Shown here in pieces: positions 11,541 through 20,678 of a stretch of 30,755 nucleotides of DNA. The notes under the pieces are model-generated. The model was not told the origin of the DNA. It searched no databases and saw only the letters and a list, made by a program, of their open reading frames with translations. Source of the DNA: Phallusia fumigata (lineage: Eukaryota > Chordata > Ascidiacea > Phlebobranchia > Ascidiidae); assembly GCA_008931825.1 (NCBI GenBank), contig QXVZ01011166.1, forward strand, positions 1-30,755, in the 5' to 3' direction. Made by a program: the position numbers and the translations under genes. Positions within the stretch are counted from its first letter, which is position 1. Each line of letters begins with the position of its first letter.

Positions 11541-11689
11541 TGAAATAAATTCCACTCAACTTAAATTCAATAAGCTGGGAAGCCATTATGACAGTGTAAG
11601 TTCTGCACGCAACTGGATTAAGATAAGGCAAACAGGTAAGTGCAATTATTTTCCTGTATGTGGTTTTACAACCCCATATAGGCCTGTAA
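11541..11689 (+). CDS. FUT8: FUT8-like C-terminal SH3-region exon plus terminal exon (second copy)
   Basis: The same two exons as at 10172-10320: 11541-11635 and 11682-11689, with identical splice sites, the same short intron and the same TAA directly after TGL. The exon follows the n at 11538 by only two bases, so nothing upstream of it is present on this contig. Conservation of the stop in both copies argues that it is not a base-calling error. Confidence 0.55.
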
Positions 11690-11770
11690 CCAGAAACTAG
11701 TTCGTATAGTAGCTGTTTGTCAAACGTTTTAAAACCAAAAAATCTTACGTCAAACTTATGTAGTATATAG

Positions 11771-12495
11771 TCATAAACAAACTGCACAACAAATATTTCT
11801 CATTTGGTGTACATAAAAATTACCTGTCGAAATATCAACGGAAAATCCAGGTCTGGTAACTTCAGGGTCAGAAATCAAGACCATTCTAAAACTTTTCCCA
11901 GTTGTTTTAAATTGAAACGGTTTTCGTCTGCCACTTTCCATCAGAGACGGAGAAGAAACGTTGTAGGAATTTACCTTTGAAAGAAGTACTGATTAATGGG
12001 AAAAGTCATTTAAAACCCAATCTGGGCTGAGTGAGGTTGTCAGACCTGTATCTAAACGGTCAACTTTATTTGTCGAAATATCGAAATATTTTTTTGGCAT
12101 TCGTACGTTCTAAAACATCCTGAAATATAATCCCTACAATTAAGACAGTACAGTAAATATACGAACACAAGAAAATTAGTATTCGTCATGCAGTCTTTGA
12201 ACTAATTTCAATACTTTGAACAGAGTAGTCTTGTAGCATATAACAAAAAAAAAAAGCCCTTACTTGTTGGTGACAAGCCCTGTTTAATGTATTAAAAATC
12301 AGCAACTTACATAAACGTAATCAAAGTTGTGTTCGACGTCGAACGTTGTGAACGTAAAGGAAAAGGTAGTTAGTTGCTTTCCAACAAACTTCCAAACGCA
12401 CAAAGTGTTTTGGTCGTAGTTACCCGGGTGGTGTGGCGAAGTAACTTTCTTCGGCAAGCTCTCGATGTAAGTTGTTCCACAAAAACTTGGATTAA
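11771..12495 (-). CDS. Single-CUB-domain protein, second copy (5' exon missing)
   Basis: Exons 12495-12311, 11974-11824 and 11781-11771 match the first copy in length, phase and stop. Differences fall mostly in introns, with few in exons (for example ESLPKK here against ESLPTK in copy A). I join exon 12495-12311 directly to 11974-11824 (phase 0 to 0, giving DYVYVNSYN). An alternative with a 16-bp exon between them would need a 31-bp intron and is less likely. An open frame upstream (12492-12767, minus) contains a hydrophobic run but is frameshifted in copy A, so I do not include it as the leader. Confidence 0.7.
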
Positions 12496-13690
12496 CTGAA
12501 ACATGTCAAAAAGCGTTTCAACTGTACATCCGCTTTATATATCTTAAATATGTGCCATAAGAAAGTTGTAAAACGTAAAGAGTAGCCTATTATAAAAAAA
12601 ACTAATAAAGAAATATATGAAACTGCTATAGAGCCACGCAGAACAGGTTTAAAGGGAATTTTAGCAGCACAAAATATCCTTAAATTTGAAAGACTTTGAC
12701 AATGTTGTCCGTTAGTTTTCTTCGCCAGTCTAAATTGTGGGCAACGTTTCTTGTACACATTGATCAAGCCTTATTAACATTGTTTACAATATACGCCAGG
12801 CATTTCCGCCTGCTTAAGGATTCGAACCTGCAACAGCAGATTTTCCTCGACTTGATGTGAATTAGTTCTAATCTCTTGTTTTCTAACCTTGAAGTATGTT
12901 TAACCATGATCAAATTGTTTTAAAACAGCCATTATTGAGAAAACAAGTTTTCTGCAGCCTAATTTATACAAACGTGGTGGTGTTTTGTACAGGGTACAAC
13001 GTCGATTCGAATAGTAGAGGTTGTGTCTGACAGCTTGCAGTAATGATAAATCTCCGTAGAGTCGTACGATACGATTGGGCCAACAGTAGATGGGTCACCA
13101 AGGTGAACACCGAGAAGACGACCTGACATGTCTGAACCCTCGTATACCTGAAACAAATACACCCAACAATGTTTTTTTTGCAATATCGCATTTTCTACTG
13201 CAACTTTTTAAGTTGTTGTGTAATAAAAGATAAACGGGTATGCGCTAATACAAAACTTCGGCGGATTCAACAGTAAAACTCTAAAACATCTTCCGGCCAA
13301 AACGATAATTGGGTATTAAATCATCAAACTATCATTGCAAGTGGATGCCAGCTAGGCTCAGAACCTACAGTTGAAATTCGAGCGCCATCTGCAGTTTGGT
13401 TTCAATCGTAACGCAACAGCACCATAACACAAAAAATATTAAACAGGTTAAAAGTACTATAAAAACAAAAATAGCCGTTTTGAAGTAAGCAACTGCGCAA
13501 AAATTTTTACCTCGCAATAGTCGTGTTCAGCAATTGTTCCAACAGCCAGTAAACTATAAACCGCCTTCACAGTACTGCTGTAATATTTCCATCCGAACAG
13601 GTCACACGACGGGTCGACATATTTTTCTTCTTCGCCTGGAGAGTCATCAGTAAGTTCGACGCAGTTCATACCATAAACTTTCATAAACAC
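12388..13690. repeat. Contig-end duplication, copy B of 13967-15253
   Basis: The sequence from ACTTCCAAACGC at 12388 onward is repeated after the n at 13966. The first 400-500 bp are almost identical. Divergence grows towards the right, with many substitutions and indels beyond 13180, and only loose similarity persists to about 13870 against 15465. Within 12388-12918 the window therefore holds three copies (11017-11537, 12388-12918, 13967-14495). Confidence 0.75.
12959..13677 (-). CDS. Divergent CUB-like protein, first copy (5' end incomplete)
   Basis: Two minus-strand exons: 13677-13511 (NCVELTDDSPGEEEKY, then SCDLFGWKYYSSTVKAVYSL and EHDYCE) and 13147-12959 (VYEGSDMSGRLLGVHLGDPS, SYDSTEIYHYCKLSD, ending IN and a TAG stop). 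The pattern Cys, C-x-x-x-x-W, DYCEVYEG, LG and a late Cys matches the order of a CUB domain, with unusual spacing. The junction is phase 0 with a GTAAAA donor and a TTTCAG acceptor. The upstream exon with the expected signal peptide was not found; the in-frame ATG at 13683 may be incidental. It lies just upstream of, and on the same strand as, the single-CUB gene, so the two may be tandem relatives. Probably secreted; function unknown. Confidence 0.65.
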
Positions 13691-13786
13691 ATAATCAGTG
13701 TAAATGACGTTTTATATTTCTTAAAAGGCAGTGATGATCAATAGGTTTAAAGCGATCTTATATAACACAGATTTGTCGAATATAAA

Positions 13787-13887
13787 ATGGATGTCCTGAA
13801 AACTGCGTGGAACTACGCCAACACATTTGCTGTTAGTGTTGCTTGGGTCGCAACTAATACTACATTAACAGATGCCAACCTCGAAAG
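13787..13887 (+). CDS. Possible first exon of another FUT8-like gene, cut by a contig end
   Basis: An ATG at 13787 opens 33 codons ending NLE then AG before a GTAACT donor (phase 2), the same phase and donor as FUT8-like exon 1 at 7484. The sequence after it, from about 13908 to the n at 13966, is nearly identical to 7478-7541, the start of FUT8-like intron 1, apart from a 17-bp direct repeat containing the donor. The exon itself does not resemble the one at 7402 and its hydrophobic stretch (TFAVSVAWVAT) is weak. It may be an alternative or degenerating first exon. In the sister contig the homologous stretch near 15385-15470 has no such open frame. Confidence 0.35.
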
Positions 13888-13966
13888 GTAACTATTGCTG
13901 AATGAAAGGTAACTATTGCTACTTAAAACTTATCAACAGTCAAATTTTGCACATAAGTTTTACCAN

Positions 13967-14074
13967 ACTTCCAAACGCACAAAGTGTTTTGGTCGTAGTT
14001 ACCCGGGTGGTGTGGCGAAGTAACTTTCTTCGGCAAGCTCTCGATGTAAGTTGTTCCACAAAAACTTGGATTAA
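13967..14074 (-). CDS. Fragment of the single-CUB gene, third copy, truncated at a contig start
   Basis: The first CUB exon (5' end at 14074) is read down to the n at 13966, where the contig begins. Only NPSFCG through SPHHPGNYDQN is present. The upstream sequence matches copy B, which supports the reading that this contig overlaps the previous one. Confidence 0.6.
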
Positions 14075-14522
14075 CTGAAACATGTCAAAAAGCGTTTCAA
14101 CTGTACATCCGCTTTATATATCTTAAATATGTGCCATAAGAAAGTTGTAAAACGTAAAGAGTAGCCTATTATAAAAAAAACTAATAAAGAAATATATGAA
14201 ACTGCTATAGAGCCACGCAGAACAGGTTTAAAGGGAATTTTAGCAGCACAAAATATCCTTAAATTTGAAAGACTTTGACAATGTTGTCCGTTAGTTTTCT
14301 TCGCCAGTCTAAATTGTGGGCAACGTTTCTTGTACACATTGATCAAGCCTTATTAACATTGTTTACAATATACGCCAGGCATTTCCGCCTGCTTGAGGAT
14401 TCGAACCAGCAACAGCAGATTTTCCTCGACTTGATTTGAATTAGTTCTAACCTTGAAGTATGTTTAACCATGATCAAATTGTTTTAAAACAGCCATTATT
14501 GAAAAAACAAGTTTTCTGCAGC

Positions 14523-15240
14523 CTAATTTATAAAAACGTGGTGGTGTTTTGTACAGGGTACAACGTCGATTCGAATAGTAGAGGTTGTGTCTGACAGCTT
14601 GCAGTAATGATAAATCTCCGTAGAGTCGTACGATACGATTGGGCCAACAGTAGATGGGTCACCAATGTGAACACCGAGAAGACGACCCGACATGTCTGAA
14701 CCCTCGTATACCTGAAACAAATACACCCAATAATGTTTTTTTGCAATATCGCATTTTCTACTGCAACTTTTTAAGTTGTTGTGTAATAAAAGATAAACGG
14801 GTATGCGCCAATAAAAAGCTTCGGCGGATCTAACAATAAAACTCTAAAACATCTTCCGGCCAAAACGATAATTGGGTATTAAATCATCAAACTATCATTG
14901 CAAGTGGATGCCAGCTAAGCTTAGAGCCTACAGTTGAAATTCGAGCGCCACCTGCAGTTTGGTTTCAATCGTAACGCAACAGAACCATAACACAAAAAAT
15001 ATTAAACCGGTTAAAAGTACTATAAAAACAAAAATAGCCGTTTTGAAGTAAGCAACTGCGCAAAAATTTTTACCTCGCAATAGTCGTGTTTAGCAATTGT
15101 TCCAACAGCCAATAAACTATAAACCGCCTTTACAGTACTGCTGTAATATCTCCATCCGAACAGGTCACATGACGGGTCGATGTATTTTTCTTCCTCGCCT
15201 GGAGAGTCATTAGTAAGTTCGACGCAGTTTTTACCGAAAC
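14523..15240 (-). CDS. Divergent CUB-like protein, second copy (5' end incomplete)
   Basis: Exons 15240-15074 and 14711-14523 have exactly the same lengths (167 and 189 bp) and phases as the copy at 12959-13677, although the surrounding intron and flank have diverged clearly. Replacements are few (for example IDPSCDLFGWRYY here, HIGDPS here, VFIN at the end). Here the upstream acceptor is convincing (GTTTGTTTTGATAG), giving a phase-1 start GFGKNC. The preceding exon was not identified. Intact frames in two diverged copies support this as a real, functional gene. Confidence 0.65.
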
Positions 15241-15788
15241 CTATCAAAACAAACAATAAATGTAAAGAACGTTTAAATATTTGTAAAGAGGCCGGTAGGC
15301 TTAAGACGATGTTATATAATACGTACAAAGAGTCGGCAGTTTATTTTCTTCTGATGCTCTGTAAAAGTGGGTCTGCTGTAAACTGGATGGCGCAACACCA
15401 TCATACTTACAATTAGTGTTGTTTGGTCATTTCTTGTAATAGATTAGCACATGTCAACCTCCAGTCTAACGGTAGAAGAATCGTCTAACGTGTAGCGATA
15501 GTGTCCAATACTTAAATATTTGTAAAAATAACTTTAGAATATTTGTTTTGACATCATCGTTGCACCATGCCGACTTAAAAAACGAATGATTGTAGTTTGG
15601 GTACAATGCATAACACATGACGGCGTACCCAGCGCTGTCAAGTTGTTAGATTTAAGTGAGACAACATCAAAACGCCATCTGTGACTGCAAAAAATGATAT
15701 CAGTTAACCACCCGGAGTTTCGGTCAAATTTTTTGTTCTTAAGTTTTAATGAGTATAGCGAAATTAATAAGCAAAGAACTGTATAGGC

Positions 15789-15953
15789 CATGGGTGTCCA
15801 AAGTGCAGCCCGCGGGCCAAATGTGGCCCACGGCGTCATTTCACATTGCCCGCCGCTGTCTTGTCGAATTGTGTTGATCATGACCCGCCGAAAGTTTGGA
15901 CTAAGCTATTGCGATTAAAACAGACCTCATTAAAAAAAGTTTGGACATTCCTG
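15789..15953. mobile_element. Non-autonomous hAT-type element (165 bp) with 8-bp target duplication
   Basis: The left end CATGGGTGTCCAAAGTGCAG and the reverse complement of the right end CAGGAATGTCCAAACT form terminal inverted repeats (12 of the first 16 positions match). Both sides are flanked by the perfect 8-bp duplication GTATAGGC (15781-15788 and 15954-15961). The interior has the GCAGCCCGCGGGCC and GTGGCCCACGG type sequence common in hAT-derived repeats of animals. No transposase frame is present. An 8-bp duplication and a CA(G)-type end are hAT hallmarks. Confidence 0.8.
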
Positions 15954-17698
15954 GTATAGGCGGTGGTGCAAAAGTGCATGTCCTGTCCTGCGAATTGTAC
16001 ACGTACATGTAGTTATAGTGGAGAACCGCAACAATGCGCACTTCAACTGTGAATGGGGAATATTAAGAAAATGTGTTTATCAACATTGCATCCAGACAGG
16101 TTTTGAATAGTACAAGTAGGTTTTCTAATTTTGTATGGACTGTATAGGCGCAAACATCAATCGAAAATATAGCAACATTACACACCCACTCAATTTCACC
16201 AACTTACTTACCGCCGGTAAACATGATAACAATCATAAACATTGAAACAAATCCCATGCTTGTTCTTACAAAAAGTATAAATATCACAGCGAAAAGAGTA
16301 AGCGATATCTCAGTACTTCCATTTGAAAAATATTCTATAAATCAACGAACTTAACCCAGCTTCTGTTGTACTTTCTGTGCAGTTTACCCTGTTTCCGTTC
16401 AATCTATAATTGAAAAAAACATGCTATCAACATACTAGCACCACTGAGTAACTTTTAAATTCCCGACGTTTTGTATGTTACTTTCGGCGCCGGTTGGGGC
16501 GCTCTTAAAACGCTTGGCAAAGCTTAATTTTCAAACTGCATGATTATGCTGCAAGTTATGATGTTATTTCTAACACCAGCAGCTATTACTGCGACACATA
16601 GCTTCTAAGCGCATGCATCAACGTACCACGTAGCTTTGTTTTTGTCAAGCATCGAACATAATACGGAAATCGTGGTCCAGTTTGATGGACAAACAATGGT
16701 TGCAACCGGTATCAATCTAAAACGCTCTTGTGTTTTGTTACATTCATATCGGCCCTAATCAACGGTAACCGTTATAGCGTACGTAACAGTCCCTATTTAT
16801 TTTTTGGGGAATAATCAGGTTAATGTTGAAGATTACGAACGCAATTGCCTTGCACCACGTTATCATCATATTTGAACATCAACAACCCATAAACGGTTTT
16901 CGTCTTATGTGGCTAAAGTCCTGCCAATTTTTTAAGACACACACTCTTCGGTAACCTTGCAAATGTCAAAAAATTATTGCTTTCCATATTTGTGTCATTA
17001 ACCCCGACAAAAAGCATTAGTTGACTGCAACAAGGTGCTTCGTTTGTGCTTTTTTATGTCCGCTAAAGGCGCCAGTACATATAGAATGATCTTATATTTG
17101 CGCACGTTTCGTTATCATAAACGTTACTAATTTCCTTTTTTGCACGCATTTTCATGCACATTTTAACATTTTGTGATTGTTAAACGTTTGCAATAAAATG
17201 TATTTACTTCATATTAGTTTATTATATAAAGGGAAAAATTTGGACTAGACATGTTAAATTTGTGTATACTTTGTGTTAATTTCTTTGTAATGTGTTTGCC
17301 TACAGATATCAGACAACGGGAATTTTTCTCGTCATCGGGCACCGACTTTTTAAAGGCTAATGTTTGATCATTTATTTTTGACAGCGCAACGAAAAAAAGT
17401 TAAAAATTTTTCAAACATTTTTCCCAAAACCTACTAAATGGTCCTTACTATAGGTAGGCCTACCATACGTCCTCTTTTTTCAATATATTTTATTGTAATT
17501 ATTAATATTTTTATTCAATAGTGGAGTAATTATTTCATATTATTTATCAAGCATTTTAAACAGTGAAAATGTATGATCGGCTTAACCTTTAAAGAAATAA
17601 TTGGATTTTAAATTAATGGAGCAGCATATTTATGACACGATAGACAAGTTTTGCTGTGATAGTTGTGACAATTAATAGTTTTGTTGAAACTACTAGAA

Positions 17699-18005
17699 CA
17701 GTGGTTCCCAAACCCTTTTCAGCACGCGGTCCAGTTTGGAAGGCCATAAGTTTTGGAGGATCACTACGAAATAAAACGACAATGAAAAAAGAACTTGAAC
17801 CGACAACAGTGAACCACAGGGAGAATTCCAAATTTGTGGGGTAAACTCCATTAATTCTTACCATAAGTTTTAAAAAGAACGGTTGTAACATTAATATTGA
17901 GCTTTGTTTTGCGTTTTTTTTTTTGTTTTATGTACGTGACTCTTACAGTAAGCAACTTATCAGAGATATACAGTTAAACTGTAAGGGTGCAGTTGGGAAG
18001 CGCTG
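17699..18005. mobile_element. Non-autonomous hAT-type element (307 bp) with 8-bp target duplication
   Basis: The left end CAGTGGTTCCCAAACC and the reverse complement of the right end CAGCGCTTCCCAACTG form terminal inverted repeats. Both sides carry the perfect 8-bp duplication TACTAGAA (17691-17698 and 18006-18013). The CAGTGGTTCCCAAAC start is the typical hAT-family terminus. There is no transposase frame; open frames across it are incidental. The perfect duplication implies a fairly recent insertion. Confidence 0.85.
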
Positions 18006-18626
18006 TACTAGAAAATATACAGAGCTGGTAGCCTATAGTTAGGGTAGAAGTTAACCAAACAATCTAAAACATCTTGTAAAAAGAGATTTTATATCATTGA
18101 AAAAAGTAAAGGCATTCAAACTGGGCCGTTATAGTTTCTTGCGTGTCAAATGTTTGTTTCCCTTGTGCATAAACAAGTATAGCTGTTTATAAACTGTATT
18201 TGCAATCCTCATTTTTGGTGATGATAATATAGTAGGCCTAACTATAGGTTCTCCCGAATCAAGGCAGTAACTGTCCAAGGTAATTTTAATGCACTGCAAT
18301 GCTTTTACTTTAACATAAACGGGAAAGCAGTGCATCTCTTTAAGCATGCACAACAGGTATTACGAATCAATATTGGCCCTGTGACATTTGACAAACAACT
18401 GTTTGTCTGTGTAAACCTTTTTACAATTGACCCGGCTTTTTAATAAATAAACTTACAGAATTAATCTTACGATATTAGTACTATTTGCTACTTAGATAAT
18501 ATCAAAAGGTTTTAAACGAGTTTTTTAAACAAATGATATCCTGGGCGCCGACTCGTAAGGGCAAGAGGGGGCTGAAAATCCGAGAAATATACTTTTCATA
18601 ATTAAATATGTGCTATCAAAAAAATT

Positions 18627-18692
18627 ATAAATCTAATAAATCTATTAATGAATCTAATAATAAATCTAATAAAATGATCTAATAAATATTAT
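18627..18692. repeat. Degenerate AATCTAATA-type simple repeat
   Basis: Short imperfect units of the form AAATCTAATA are repeated about six times. It follows a GC-richer stretch (18541-18585, GGGCGCCGACTCGTAAGGGC) that could be a relic of a mobile element, but I found no end repeats or target duplication. Confidence 0.5.
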
Positions 18693-20678
18693 CTCAGGCA
18701 GTGAGTGCAGTGTTTACTAAAATACATTACAACTACATAACAGTATACAGTAAAACCAACATAACAAGGGCCATACCACAAATCACAGTTCGGAGGCAAC
18801 ATAATTTGTCCCAATGTCAAGTGGTTGTACTTCCACCTCTGTAGTACTTGCAAAAATTTAGTTTTGCTTTCTGACTCATGTCTGTACATATATCATAACA
18901 TTGGTGTTTGTCATTCAGTTTCTTATCACAATGTTGTATGGCAGTAGATCAGTTTTTACAATTTAGCAATCTGGCAATGTAAAAAGATTCTTAAAAAATC
19001 GCTCTGGCTTTGTATCTCCTAAATAAGCACCTAACTAGCAATGAATTTGGCGTTGAATGTTTACATCCAGTATTTAACATTTAGATCATTCAACAGTCTT
19101 CATCCATAAATTGCAATCAACTTTTCATACATGGATGGGATGGCCATATACTGGCACTAAATAACAATAATATTTTTAATTGGGTATGTAGCAAAGTTTT
19201 TAATTGCTACATAAATTGCAAAAATTACACAAATACATGTGGAACACAATACATACTTTTTTGCAGTGAGATATTTTAAGCAGATGTAACATTCGAAATA
19301 AACTAATTATAAGTTTCTTACTTTCTGAACGTACGATTATTTGGTCATCTGTGATGTATATTGCTGTCCCGACTGGGTAAACAGTTTTATGAAATAGGCA
19401 CAGATCGCCGAATAAAGCTTCCTACGTTTCCTTGTGTAACATGCCATTTTACCACGAGTTTCTTGAGTAACCTTTTAGATAAATTGTCTCTAATTTATCC
19501 TATGATGCCTGATCTTATATTTTTTTCGGACTCCCATCTGACAATAACACGCAGAGACTATACTTACCTTTTTTGGAGAAACAACAGCGCTTCATATTCA
19601 AATCATACCTTCGTTTGCCCATAGAATACTAAACAGTATTCTTTGGTTTGTCCTACAACTGTAGCTGACGCCGTAGGCAACCGTCAATTTTTACCCGGCG
19701 CATCCAAGCGTGACCATTCTGAAGCCATTTCGGAGTGTTCTATTGTGTTACGGTTACCTATATTGTTAAAATCTTTGTGGTTTCAGCGAAATCAAACAAC
19801 GGAATTTTGCCTCCGTAAAATGACCCGCAGCAATGCAGTTGAGATCCTGCAACAACTTTCGTTTTTCATAACCTGTGAGATAGATTTATGTTTTCTATGA
19901 CTCTTGCCAAGGCAACAAAAACGGGAAGTTCGCTGGGTGGGTTGTTTTGCGTCACTGGCTCACTGCAATGATTTAAGACGTTTAAATTTAAACCCCTACG
20001 AATGACATTCAAGACCATCAAATATTTTTCGAAAAATTTAACTGATCTGGGATAAGTTTTACTTTTCTATTATGAGGTCAGGAAAACAAGACTTAAAAAC
20101 ATTAATGCCAGAGTGCTTATTTCTAGTGAATACATTTCAGTACAAACGATTCAACAATCGCTGTGTCATTATTAGTAAAAACCAACTAGAAGCTTGAAGC
20201 AGGAGCAATGGAAAAATCTATTTACGGTGTACAAGCCACTAACAGTTACGTTTTCTTTATTGTATAAATCCAATTGCTCTTTACTACCGAAATAAACATA
20301 AATTGTATCATAAGTAATTACTATGTGGCACATTTAACTTTAAAGACACATTAAGTATTATGATTTGTTAAGTTGAAATAAGTTTTTTGGTATTTCAAGG
20401 TTTTTCAGTAAGGCTTTGTTGTGTGATTTTAAGAGAATTGTCAGCCCTAATTTTGTTATGTGGCAGTAACGATATGACATTTTATATTAAGGCATGATAA
20501 AGTTAAGTGTTCTTTATCACGTTAGCATTCGTATGGTATATTTACAGACCTGTTTTAAAAATGAAATCCACACCTGGTAACAGAACCTTGAAACATTGCT
20601 GATATTAAGTAAATCCTTTATGATCAAATCATTTTTATGTCTTTGAAATGGTTTAAAAACTGAAGTTTGATTGAAAAA

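Larger units (their letters stand above)
11539..12918. repeat. Contig-start duplication, copy B of 10170-11537
   Basis: This is the partner of the preceding repeat. It starts directly after the n with the AG of an intron acceptor and continues past the copy A end point into unique sequence at 12919. Copy B carries a roughly 15-bp insertion (TCTAATCTCTTGTTTT region near 12868) absent from copies A and C. Confidence 0.8.
15241..20678. other. Long stretch without a recognised gene
   Basis: Apart from the two hAT-type elements and an AT-rich simple-sequence patch listed separately, I see no exon chain on either strand. Open frames are short (at most about 115 codons) and without motifs. Those at 17613-17891 lie inside a mobile element. 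Any upstream exon of the IAP gene that begins at 20679 would lie here, but I could not find one. Confidence 0.5.

Noticed and set aside
11398..11787. Long minus-strand frame (also 10164-10418) across the FUT8-like SH3 exon
   Set aside because: It is antisense to the SH3-like exon and runs through introns. It lacks a family motif, and the plus-strand exon explains the conservation.
12250..12290. Possible 16-bp exon between the two CUB exons (GGCTTGTCACCAACAA on the minus strand)
   Set aside because: It would need a 31-bp intron, and direct joining of the larger exons is already in phase.
12492..12767. Minus-strand open frame with a hydrophobic run (also at 14071-14346 and 11183-11401), possible leader of the CUB gene
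   Set aside because: Copy A has a 4-bp deletion that shifts the frame, and no splice donor in the right phase joins it to the CUB exon.
17451..17464. Perfect palindrome GGTAGGCCTACC
   Set aside because: Short and isolated; similar TAGGCCTA words recur nearby (18232), probably as repeat debris. No functional context is seen.
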